Source: Danio rerio
Lineage: Eukaryota; Chordata; Actinopteri; Cypriniformes; Danionidae
Length of the DNA: 64,000 nucleotides
Assembly: GCF_049306965.1 (NCBI RefSeq)
Contig: NC_133194.1
Location: forward strand, 11,664,501-11,728,500
Reading direction: 5' to 3'
In this document: positions 55,522 through 64,000 of the stretch, in pieces
Layout: each line of letters opens with the position of its first letter
How positions within the stretch are numbered: position 1 is the first letter of the stretch
Program-made: the position numbers and the translations under genes
Notes under the pieces: generated by a model
Databases searched by the model: none
What the model saw: only the letters and a program-made list of their open reading frames with translations
Told to the model about the DNA's origin: nothing

Positions 55522-56172
55522 TTGCGCGGCTATAGGCTCATTCTGATTACGTACCCCTATATACACTTCTGGAGAGCACCAAAACACCCCAGGAGCTACG
55601 TTTTTTTGCAGTTTTTGTTTTCACAAATTAGCCAGAGGGTGCTGTGTATGCTTTTGGGGATCTCAAATTTCTCTCGCGAGTGCCATTCGCATTTGCTATT
55701 CTCACGTAAATCCACCAGAGGCTGCTGTTGACTGACTGACTTAATCATTGACGGGTTGACTCCTTCTTCCCTAAACCCAACCGATAGTGTTTTAAAATGC
55801 ACCGATCAACCAGCGTCCAACCACTACCTGACTAAGAAAAGTCCTCGCCCCGATTTTGAACACATTTTCAGATTTTACCGCATTCTCAGATTGGCAAAAC
55901 AAATTGGCTTCTTTTTTAACCTGCTTTCTGGAACTGTTCTTTGTGGGACCCAAATCCCATTGTCGTGGTCAACTCCTCTCTACATCTCAAGTCTGCTGAT
56001 GTACATGGCAAGCTACTGGACAAACTGGTAACAGCGCGAAAGCTGGTAAGCGAGAAAAGGAACGGCGTCATACTGCCCCGTAGTGTTTGTTTTAAAGACA
56101 AAATGCAGCCATACATACTTCTGGCTTCATAATTTGTGATCTCCAGAAATGTATATAGGGCTGCGTTTTCAG
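55522..56172. repeat. interspersed repeat with inverted ends, copy 1 of 2
   Basis: GGCTCATTCTGATTACGTA at the left and CTGCGTTTTCAGAATGAGCC at the right are inverted. Inner text CCACCAGAGGCTGCTGTTGA and AAGACAAAATGCAGCCATAC recurs in copy 2 and at 21390-22020. It abuts the LINE's truncated 5' end. Confidence 0.6.
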
Positions 56173-56790
56173 AATGAGCCTGTTGCAAATTTCTCAGGCG
56201 AGTGCCATTCATGCCTGCTTTTCAATCTAGAATCCACCAGAGGCCGCTGTTGACTGACTTACTGACTGATTGCCCTGCCAACCAATCCCCACCCACTCCC
56301 TTTCCTAAACCCAACCAATAGTGTTTTAAAAAGCACTGATTAACCAGCGCCCACCCCCTTCCCTGAACCCAACCGACAGAGTTTTAATAAGCAATCAAGA
56401 AAAAAAAACAGCCTGATTTCCACCACGTATTTTAGATTTTACCACATTCATACCCTGTTATTTACTTGTTTGTTTTATTTTTTGGCTTTAGTTTTTATCC
56501 TGCTTGCTGAAACCATTCTTTGCCGGTCTCAAACCCCGTCATCATGGTCAACTCCGCACTGCGTCTCAAATCATGCGCGGCAAGCCACTGGACAATGAGC
56601 AGAAAAGACATTCAAACAGAGGTAAGTGGTCAGCTTGTAAATGCAAAAAGGAAAGGCATTATACCACCATGTAGCATTCGTTTAAAAGACAAAATGCAGC
56701 CATACGTTCCTCTGGCTACATAATTCGCGATCTCCAGAAATGTATATAGGGCTACGTTTTTAGCATAAGCCTATGTTGCAAATTTGTAAA
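56173..56790. repeat. interspersed repeat, copy 2 of 2
   Basis: A direct continuation repeating the inner two thirds of copy 1 (CAAATTTCTCAGGCGAGTGC at the start, GGGCTACGTTTTTAGCATAAGCC-type end). One frame in both reads ...RKGIIPPCSIRLKDKMQPY-like, a possible shared coding relic. Confidence 0.6.
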
Positions 56791-56884
56791 CACTTTAGGA
56801 TTGCTTTAAAGGTGGGCCATAGAAAAAAATATCAGAGTCCAAATAATAATTAATATTACAAATATAAATCAAATATGTATTCAT

Positions 56885-57165
56885 AAGGAGTTTGCATATT
56901 CTCCCTGCATTCGCATGGATTTCCTCCAGGTGCTCCAGTTTCCCCCACAGTCCAAAGACATGCAGTAAAGGTGAATTGGGTAGGCTAAATTGTCCGTAGT
57001 GTATGAGTGTGTGTGTGTGTGAATGTGTGTGTGGATGTTTCCCAAAGATGGGTTGCGGCTGGAAGGGCATCCGCTGCGTAAAAATGTGCTGGATAAATTG
57101 GCGGTTCATTCCGCTGTGGCAACCCCGGATTAATAACGAGACTAAGCAGACAAGAAAATAAGTGT
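56885..57165 (+). repeat. DANA SINE, 5'-truncated
   Basis: It begins at GGAGTTTGCATATTCTCCC and keeps the CCAAAGACATGCAGTAAAGG, GGGTTGCGGCTGGAAGGGCA and CGGATTAATAACGAGACTAAG blocks. The tRNA head is missing. Confidence 0.88.
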
Positions 57166-57783
57166 CATAAAAGTGTCATAATTTATTATATATGTTTTTT
57201 ACAATTGACCTGGCATAGATTTTGTCACCAGCATCGCTCCTGACAATAACAACCACACAAAAATTATTAATTTGAATCATGATATAACCCTGTAAAAAAT
57301 AACTTATTTACATAATGACACAGTAAAACTACAATCAAATGTATTGATTTCTTAAACATAAGGTGAATTTAGCTGATATTAGCTGAAATAAATATTTCTA
57401 AAAACAGTATATTACAGTCAGTTTCTACACAGTTCAGCTTTTGTACAATATATACAAGAATAAAAACAACTCAGAACAAATGAGAATGGATAATATATAA
57501 ACTATGCAGGGGGTAAAAATTTCTTTGATTTAATCAAACAAATCAAAGAGACGACTACAACTTTCAGCATTTTAATATTATGTAGTGAGTTGTTTTATAT
57601 CTTTAATAAATTGTTTACAACTTGCCTTCCTGGAACTTGCTTTTTACATAACATAATTGGTGTATAGTCCCCCTTCCTATATTGTTTTATCCTGTTCTCA
57701 GGTCACTAATGTACAGTAGGTTGAATTTTAATTAAATTAGTATATAGGAAGAAACAAAACATTAGAATAAACGATTAATAAAC
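57166..57783. other. 3' flank of the second receptor, no other feature seen
   Basis: AT-rich sequence downstream (minus sense) of the receptor stop. Probable 3' UTR at the start; no complete element recognised. Confidence 0.4.
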
Positions 57784-58800
57784 TTAATTAGAAGTCATTT
57801 TGGTCAAGCCATTTTTCAAGTTTACAGCAGTAACAACACACTGCTTCAAATAGACACAAAACTGAAAAACGCTCTTTGCACAAACCTTGATCGCCTTTCT
57901 CATTTCCCTAGAGATACAGAAAAATATAATCTGGTCATAACATACGTTTAAAGTGCTCAGCATTAAAGTTTTCATTCGCCAAGCAGGACTTTCTTTTTTG
58001 ATAAAGCCCACTAAATGGGAAACATTGTAGGGTGCGAAACAAGTGGTGAAAACAAGAAGCGTCCCCACAACCAGTCCAATAGCTCTGAGTTTACGTTGCC
58101 GTTTGATTAGATGCAAATTTGTCAGAATACGAATGAAACTGACATAAAAGAAGCAGCAAATAAGCAGGGGAAGAAAGAAAAACAACACTGCTATACTCAG
58201 CCGAATTGGGAGCAATTCCTTGAGCTGCTCTTTTGTAAATTTACTGTAACATCTCTGAGGTTCCGCCACCAGAGTGCGCTGATTAGTAGTGTTGTCCGCT
58301 ACAAGAGAATCTGTAAATGACACCTTAGTAGTGTTGTCCGCTACATGAGAATCTGTAAATGTCACCTTGTACGGAAGTATTGAATATCCCACAACAGTCA
58401 CCCAAATGGCAACACATGTGATTATTGTATAAATTATTCTTTTTGGATTTTTATACTTGGTTGGAAATGCTACACACACATAGCGCTCAATGCTAATCGC
58501 TGTCAGGAATAGGACGCTAGAATAGAAAGGAAGAAAGAACATGAAGAGACTGAGTTGGCAGAGGATTTGAGGCATGTTCCAGATCATCTGATCTGCAGCC
58601 TCTTTCATTTTGAAGGGCAGGAAGGAGAGGAAGATGAGGTCAGAAATGGCGAGATTCAACATGAATAAGTCAATGGGGATTGGTTTGCTGGCAATTTTGC
58701 GAATGCATGAGCACAATGCAAGCACAGTACCAGGAAAACCAATTAAGAACGTGATGATGTATATTGTGAGAAACGCCTCACAAACACAGTCTTCTGACAT
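57784..58800 (-). CDS. free fatty acid receptor, FFAR2/FFAR3-like, with duplicated loop segment
   Basis: A 338-residue receptor in one coding exon, a paralogue of the one at 44309. ERY is at 105-107, Cys81-Cys184 pair, and Arg200 (LPIRLS), His262 (NVSH) and Arg275 (AWRM) match the FFAR2 carboxylate-binding set. The second extracellular loop is lengthened by a tandem 14-residue repeat, KVTFTDSHVADNTT and KVSFTDSLVADNTT (145-172), each with an NTT glycosylation sequon; the DNA unit is 42 bp. TM7 has DQIIFF where the family has DPxxF(Y). I chose the ATG at 58798-58800 because GTATTGCAG at about 58832-58840 looks like a 5' UTR acceptor and the family has short N-termini; an upstream ATG (58842) would lie in the intron. 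A short-chain fatty acid sensing role is inferred from the family. Confidence 0.92.
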   Translation of the reverse strand: MSEDCVCEAFLTIYIITFLIGFPGTVLALCSCIRKIASKPIPIDLFMLNLAISDLIFLSFLPFKMKEAADQMIWNMPQILCQLSLFMFFLPFYSSVLFLTAISIERYVCVAFPTKYKNPKRIIYTIITCVAIWVTVVGYSILPYKVTFTDSHVADNTTKVSFTDSLVADNTTNQRTLVAEPQRCYSKFTKEQLKELLPIRLSIAVLFFFLPLLICCFFYVSFIRILTNLHLIKRQRKLRAIGLVVGTLLVFTTCFAPYNVSHLVGFIKKESPAWRMKTLMLSTLNVCYDQIIFFCISREMRKAIKVCAKSVFQFCVYLKQCVVTAVNLKNGLTKMTSN

Positions 58801-59547
58801 TCCGTCCTGCAGGTTCTTCCCAAGACACCAACTGCAATACACACATTTTTTATTGTCATTATCAGAAGTGTTTCAGTATTTGCCAGCAGAATTTGAATTT
58901 GGAACTCACCAAATACTATTTCTTTGTTATCAGTCTTGATAAAATCAATGGCTTTGCAGTTCTGTAAGACAGTCCGGCCTCCGCTTGGGTGCAGCAAACT
59001 AGTATGATTTGCATTCTGTCATGTTATGAAAATATGTTTTGGAGTGAGCCACTGTTTGTTTCTATTTTTTTCATGATGTTTCAACACTCAAGTCTACTAA
59101 TTTGCTTATAGCTAATGTTACAAAAACATAGACATGCACAGAGAGAGCATAATACCATTGTTAGCTCATCTAAGACTAGTGTAAATCACTTAAATCAAGA
59201 GGAGCGACAGTACATTAGAAACAAAAGGTTTATAAAGTTACTTAATATTAGTTCACTTACTGTTAATATTAGTTAGTTGCTGTTACTTTTTTAACTGAAA
59301 CCATACAGGTTTTAAAGCAGCAGCATTTGTTTGATCATCTGGGGTTAAACTACTGAGAGCAATTAAAGAACATACTGTTTAAAATACACAAAACTATTGA
59401 ATTGGCCTATATCTAAAATATAAAAGAAACTGGATGAATTTTAATGATAACGTGCATGGATATTTATAATCAGGTTTATGTATCTTATTTAGGATGAGAT
59501 AAAGGAAAAAAAAAAAGCATCCTTAAATATATATTTCGATGAATATT

Positions 59548-59634
<87 letters not shown>

Positions 59635-59652
59635 TTAAATATATATATATAT
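59548..59652. repeat. (TA)n microsatellite
   Basis: TA tract with ATTTAAATATA ends. Confidence 0.95.
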
Positions 59653-59689
59653 AAGGTGTATGCCAACAACTTTAACAATACAACTTTAG

Positions 59690-59822
59690 GGTGTATTCCA
59701 ACACATTTTCAAACAAGAAAACAAGACAGCAAGACAGGCTGCTAGTACTTACCAAAACTCTTCAGGCTATGTCTGAGCCTTCCATCTTATTTTAAACATG
59801 ATTGTATTACATGTGTGTGTAT
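59690..59822 (-). repeat. duplicated candidate first exon, copy A
   Basis: Near-identical to 60179-60303. On the minus strand it ends GAAGAGTTTTG followed by the strong donor GTAAGT (donor at 59751-59752). It may be a non-coding first exon of the receptor at 57784-58800, joining the acceptor near 58832. Confidence 0.5.
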
Positions 59823-59823
59823 A

Positions 59824-59896
<73 letters not shown>
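59821..59896. repeat. (TA)n microsatellite
   Basis: Nearly pure TA run, directly adjoining copy A of the duplicated exon. Confidence 0.95.
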
Positions 59897-59899
<3 letters not shown>

Positions 59900-60178
59900 G
59901 TGAAATAATGGTAAATGTTGTCAATCAGGCTGAACTCACTGAAAAATAATGATTCATTACATTTACAAAAAAAAAAGGATGGTAACTGGTTGCAAACAAT
60001 TTAAAACAGAGTTTAATCAAACACATTTAGTAATTTTTTAGCAAGTTGTTTGTTTAAATTTAGCCCATATATATTGTATGCAACCACTTACCTTAAAAAA
60101 ATGTAGTAATTCCAATGAGCATTTCTTCCAGTGCATGTACATTACGAGCGAGGTAGCCTACATAACGAGCTTTAAACA

Positions 60179-60303
60179 GGTGTATTCCAACACATTTTCA
60201 AACAAGACAGCAAGACAGGCTGCTACTACTTACCAAAACTCTTCAGGCTACGTCTGAGCCTTCCATCTTATTTTAAACATGATTGTATTACATGTGTGTT
60301 TAT
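60179..60303 (-). repeat. duplicated candidate first exon, copy B
   Basis: Same sequence as copy A with only a few changes, including a 6-base AAGAAA difference; the donor GTAAGT is kept (60232-60233). Spacing between the copies is about 490 bp. Confidence 0.5.
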
Positions 60304-60394
60304 CAGCTCTCGCATCGTTCATTCAAAGTGCCTTTACCAACCAGAAACTTCCCGATCGCACGAGGAAACCTATTTTTATCTATTTTCAGAAAAG

Positions 60395-60560
60395 TGGCCT
60401 ATTCGTACGAATGCATACGACTTTATTTGTTTGAAATAGTACGATTTTAAATTAAGTGTGCCCTCAAACCCCACCCCAAAGCCGCCTACCCCTCATTTGC
60501 GGGATGTGTGTAGCCTAATGAAATTGTATATGAATGAAATCGTACTAAATTCTCTTACCC
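60395..60560. repeat. short interspersed repeat with CGTACGAAT text
   Basis: AGTGGCCTATTCGTACGAAT and AATGAAATCGTACTAAATTC resemble a frequent fish MITE. No clean ends or target duplication. Confidence 0.4.
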
Positions 60561-61127
60561 ACTAAATATAAAACAGTGACGAATTGCCGTCAGCGCTATG
60601 TTGGTTTTTGTTGGGGTAATTTGTAATGTGAAAACAGAGCACCATTTATTTATTTGTTTATTTAATTTGCTGGTCTAGGAATAAAGCCTGGAAATTTATG
60701 AAAGTAGATAAATGACATTAAGGATATCGAGAAATTCTGGACATGGTCTTCGAATTGATCTTGTGTGAATCTGCAAACAAAATCCCTTGATATATTTTAC
60801 ATAAATATATTTAATAATATTACATTTTCATGTTGCAACAATTAGCAATTAATTAACCATTTAAATAATTCCATACACAAAAAGAAAGCAAAATAATCCC
60901 AGAGAATGTGAGAGCAATTTAATAATATTTACAACACAATGCCCCTGTTAAATGGGCATGCACATTCACAACACATTATAGCAGAATCAACAGTATTACA
61001 GTATAAGAACAGTTACAAATTAAGTACATGGTTAAAAAGTATTAGTCTTCATACAACCTCGTCACATGAAAATCTTCCTTTGTTTAAAAGAACCACTAGA
61101 TGTTGCTATTTTACATTTTTACTATAG
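60561..61127. other. no feature seen
   Basis: AT-rich intergenic sequence without recognisable genes. Confidence 0.4.
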
Positions 61128-61512
61128 CTTATTCATTCATTCACTGCTTTATTTTTTTCTTGGCTTAGACCCTTTATTAATCAGGGGTCACCACAGCAGT
61201 ATGAACCGACAACTAATCCAGCATATGTTTTACATAGTGGATGCTCTTCCATCTGCAATCCAATCCTGGGAAACACCCATAAACTCTTATTCACACACAA
61301 ACACTAACAAACAATTTAGCCTAACCAATTCACCTACACCACATGTCTTTGGACTGTGGGGGGAACCGGAGCACCAGGAGGAAATTCACACAAACACAGG
61401 GAGAACATACAAACTCCACCCAGAAAATGCCAACTGACCCAGCTGGGGCTCGAACCAGTGACCTTCTTGCTGTGAGGCGATTGTGCTACCCACTGCGCCA
61501 CCGTGACGCCCA
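61128..61512 (-). repeat. DANA SINE, full length
   Basis: Minus strand: tRNA-like head at 61450-61512 (GTGGCGCAGTGGGTAGCACA and GGTTCGAGCC boxes), the core CCAAAGACATGTGG at about 61345, and the 3' ATGAATGAATAAG tail at 61128. Confidence 0.92.
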
Positions 61513-61630
61513 CTATAGCTTATATTTTGGTTAAAATCAAACAGACGCACACACACAAAGCAAGCATATAATACAGAAGCAAAGAAGCAGTTAGAGAAAA
61601 GTTTAATGTGCAACCCAAATTTATTAAACG

Positions 61631-61880
61631 AGTAGTTCACCAATGGTGCATTAGAGTGCATGTGCAAGTCTGCAACCAGACACTATTGAACCTGTTTATT
61701 TCCTCTGTTGAAGACAAATGAGGCTATTTTGGAAAATTTGGAAAACCCGTAACTTCCATGGTATTTGTTTTTCCTATCATGGATGTCATTAGTTTCAGGT
61801 TTTGAACATTCTTTAAAATATCTTCTTTTGTGTTCTTGAAAATTGTTTTTTAAAAGGTAGAACCTCTTAAAGAAGAGTAA
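61631..61880. repeat. Harbinger-type MITE fragment
   Basis: CGAGTAGTTCACC and later CTGTTGAAGACAAATGAGG and ATCTTCTTTTGTGTTCTTG match the MITE at 45426. The right inverted end is degraded. Confidence 0.6.
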
Positions 61881-63011
61881 ATAGTGAGTACATGTTAATC
61901 TTTGACGTCACTAACTTCGTTTGAGTGCATTGTGTCTGACATTGCATCACTGAGTGATGCAATCTCAGCTTGCATTATAAAGGCTGCATCCAGATACTAT
62001 TGAAAAACCTGGGGTAGAGAGCGGACTGGGATCACAAAGTACTGCAAGTCGAACTCGTTTCGCCATGAGCGCAGTTGCGCTATATGTATGTTTAACCTAT
62101 ATGTATGTTTATATGTATGTTTGACTAGATTTAAATTAAAAGCTGAATAAATATATTTATAATAAAGTCGTCACCTTGAAATTCTAAGATTCTGTCTGCG
62201 TTCTGAATATTTTTGAGATAATGAGCTTTGAGATAATGATAAAGTTTTTGCAATCCATATAGTAAACAGTATGTGTAACATTTGTTTTTTAAATAAAAAG
62301 TCTTAAAATGTAAACAACTTATAAAAAAAAACATCCCATAATGTAAATAAGTTGTCATTTAATAAGAATATGTCAATAAAGTAAAGTAAAGTAAAGTTTT
62401 GACAAAAATGTCAGATAGGACCTTATAATTCTAAGGGGACGAAGTGTTTAGGTGTAAAAAGTTAGTTACAAGTAAATCAGCTACCATTTTTTCAGTAACT
62501 TGACTGTAGCTCAGCTACGATACAATGTAGCTTTTCCATAGCTACTTTTTCCAGCAAGTAGCAGAATAACTCAACAATAGCTTCATTTTATTTAGTGAAT
62601 CTGCTATGGTCTGAAGCAGCATGTTGCCGTCTTACAAGATCACATTCTACAATAACATATTATAGCGATTGTGAGGCAACCATGCTAACCCCTTTAGCCA
62701 CCAGGTCGTAGAGTAGCATCAGTGTAGCTTCACCAATACTGGTAATTAGTTTAAGTTTTTACTTTTTACAGTGTCAACAGTAACATCTGTTACCCTAAAA
62801 TGTCCAAGTTCTTAAAGGAACATAAAGTTATAAGAGCTTTTTCATCCAATATCTTTAATGATGACCACAAATTCTCAACACTCAAAAGGTTTCTTCGAAG
62901 AAAGGGAAACAAATCTCTGTTCTCTCAGTTAGAAAATACAATAAAAATCCATGTTCAAAGTCTTTGTTCCATTAGTGTCTTGCTGTACCCTAATCAGGTC
63001 ACAATTATTGA
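61881..63011. other. intergenic, no gene seen
   Basis: Includes a (GTAAA)n run at 62375-62396 and an 'AGCTAC/GTAGCT'-rich stretch at 62470-62600 that looks like an old repeat. No clear ends. Confidence 0.4.
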
Positions 63012-64000
63012 CTAGTCTGTTGTGTTTGCTCTCGCTTTTTCAGATTCTCTATGGCTTATTATTGACGCCACCTGTGTGGTTGTTGTTTGCGGGTTCCTGG
63101 AAACCCTGTAATTCTGATCCCACCACTTGCGTGAAGCGTCTCTTCGCCTGTGACACAATCTGTCCAGCAGATCCCTTGGCGTCCACGGAGAAAGCATCAG
63201 CATGACCACAGGTTCAAGAAAGATATTGCAGGAGCTGGTAAGCATGGCTTCACTTCTCCACTCAACATTAGTGTACAACACAAAACCCACTATGTGGGAG
63301 ACATTGTAGGGTCCATAGCAAACCACAAACACTATTAAAGTGGAGAGGGCAATGGCTAACACTCTTTTTTTCCCACAAGAGGGCAAAGACGAGTGTCTAA
63401 CAAGGACAAGGCAACGCAGCGTGCAAAATGCTGACAAAACAAGCGGCAGCAGGAAAAGCAGCAGCGCCATCTCCAGGCGCAATGGCACCAACACATCCAA
63501 CTGCTCCTTGGTGAAGTTTTCATAGCAAGCAGACACATTCTGCTCTGATAAAGACACAAAATGTCCTCCTCCTTCAGCAAGAACAGCAAAACCCAAGTGC
63601 AAAAACACTAGAGCCCACAAGACGGCGCTGACCAGGCAAGAAGTCCGTGCCCTGCGGTAGATCTTGTAAGTGATGGGAAATGCAATGCTCAGGTAGCGGC
63701 CCACAACGACTGCAGTGAGGATCAAACTGCTCCCGTAGACTGACGAAAACAGAAAGAAACTGTAAACGGGACAAACCAAAGCTGGAAGCTCCCAACCTTG
63801 GAGCACCGTCTCAGCCACTTTGACCGGCATCCACAACACTAGAGCGAGATTTGCCACGCACAGGTTAAGAGCGTAGACTACATTTGGAGTTGCGCCATGT
63901 TTTCGAGCCTTCCGGATGTACACGAAGAGAACCAGGAGGTTGCCGGGAAGTCCAAGCAAGAAGGTGAAGATGTAGACCAACATTGATACATAGCTGGATG
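63012..64000 (-). CDS. ffar1: free fatty acid receptor 1-like (GPR40-like), 5' end beyond the window
   Basis: At least 323 residues of a third receptor. TM3 ends GRY (95-97, counting from Met at 63983), the FFAR1 form of the DRY motif, and NVVYALNLC and VLWALVFLHLGF closely follow FFAR1. Arg169 (VPLRLE) and Arg243 (EWRS) match the FFAR1 carboxylate-binding arginines; TM6 has NVSH, where human FFAR1 has Asn. Cys71-Cys153 can pair. The C-terminal tail is about 60 residues, rich in Arg/Thr, longer than human FFAR1. The frame stays open to the window edge (SSYVS before Met 63983), and family alignment places the true start some residues further out. FFAR1 senses medium and long-chain fatty acids through Gq. 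The stop TAG is at 63012-63014. Confidence 0.9.
   Translation of the reverse strand, partial: SSYVSMLVYIFTFLLGLPGNLLVLFVYIRKARKHGATPNVVYALNLCVANLALVLWMPVKVAETVLQGWELPALVCPVYSFFLFSSVYGSSLILTAVVVGRYLSIAFPITYKIYRRARTSCLVSAVLWALVFLHLGFAVLAEGGGHFVSLSEQNVSACYENFTKEQLDVLVPLRLEMALLLFLLPLVLSAFCTLRCLVLVRHSSLPSCGKKRVLAIALSTLIVFVVCYGPYNVSHIVGFVLYTNVEWRSEAMLTSSCNIFLEPVVMLMLSPWTPRDLLDRLCHRRRDASRKWWDQNYRVSRNPQTTTTQVASIISHRESEKARANTTD

Noticed and set aside
58801-58842. Upstream ATG adding 14 residues to the second receptor
   Set aside because: A good splice acceptor lies between it and the chosen ATG, and the family has short N-termini.
1-64000. CRISPR arrays, bacterial operons or ribosome binding sites
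   Set aside because: The DNA is clearly vertebrate, with introns, SINEs and microsatellites; regular repeats here are minisatellites.

Overview
This is vertebrate nuclear DNA from a cyprinid fish, very probably zebrafish (Danio rerio) or a close relative. The evidence is several DANA-type tRNA SINEs, 5S-rRNA-derived SINE3 copies, Tc1-like and hAT miniature elements, CACTG-ended elements, a DIRS-type retrotransposon, an L2-clade LINE, long (TA)n tracts, and genes with ordinary GT-AG introns. Identities rest on reading the sequence and on recalled family features; no database was searched.

Layout. 880-7409 (+): the last four coding exons of usf2 (bHLH-leucine zipper), with a final intron swollen by nested transposons, then a probable 3' UTR to about 8.4 or 9.9 kb. 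11847-17976: a DIRS-type retrotransposon on the minus strand that looks whole. 18.3-19.8 kb: CACTG-ended elements running straight into 19860-20129 (+), a single-exon, divergent barrier-to-autointegration factor (BAF/BANF1-like). 20.3-24.5 kb: a multi-level nest of mobile elements. 25344-39787 (+): an 11-exon, phase-consistent gene for a predicted 509-residue protein that I do not recognise, with a 2.6-kb minisatellite in one intron. 44309-64000 (-): three free fatty acid receptor GPCR genes, two FFAR2/FFAR3-like and one FFAR1-like that runs off the window. The human USF2 and FFAR1/2/3 genes also lie close together (19q13), so this is conserved synteny.

Between the receptors lie a tandem duplication of the first receptor's 5' flank, a 4.2-kb CACTG-ended element that carries a decayed spliced gene with its own promoter, an L2-clade LINE, and a duplicated candidate first exon for the second receptor.

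The receptors would act as Gi/Gq-coupled sensors of short-chain (FFAR2/3) or longer-chain (FFAR1) fatty acids. usf2 is an E-box transcription factor. The BAF-like protein should bind DNA. The three gene groups share a neighbourhood rather than a demonstrated pathway. The points most worth follow-up are the unrecognised 11-exon gene, the gene carried inside the CACTG element, the divergent BAF paralogue, and the duplication history of the receptor cluster.
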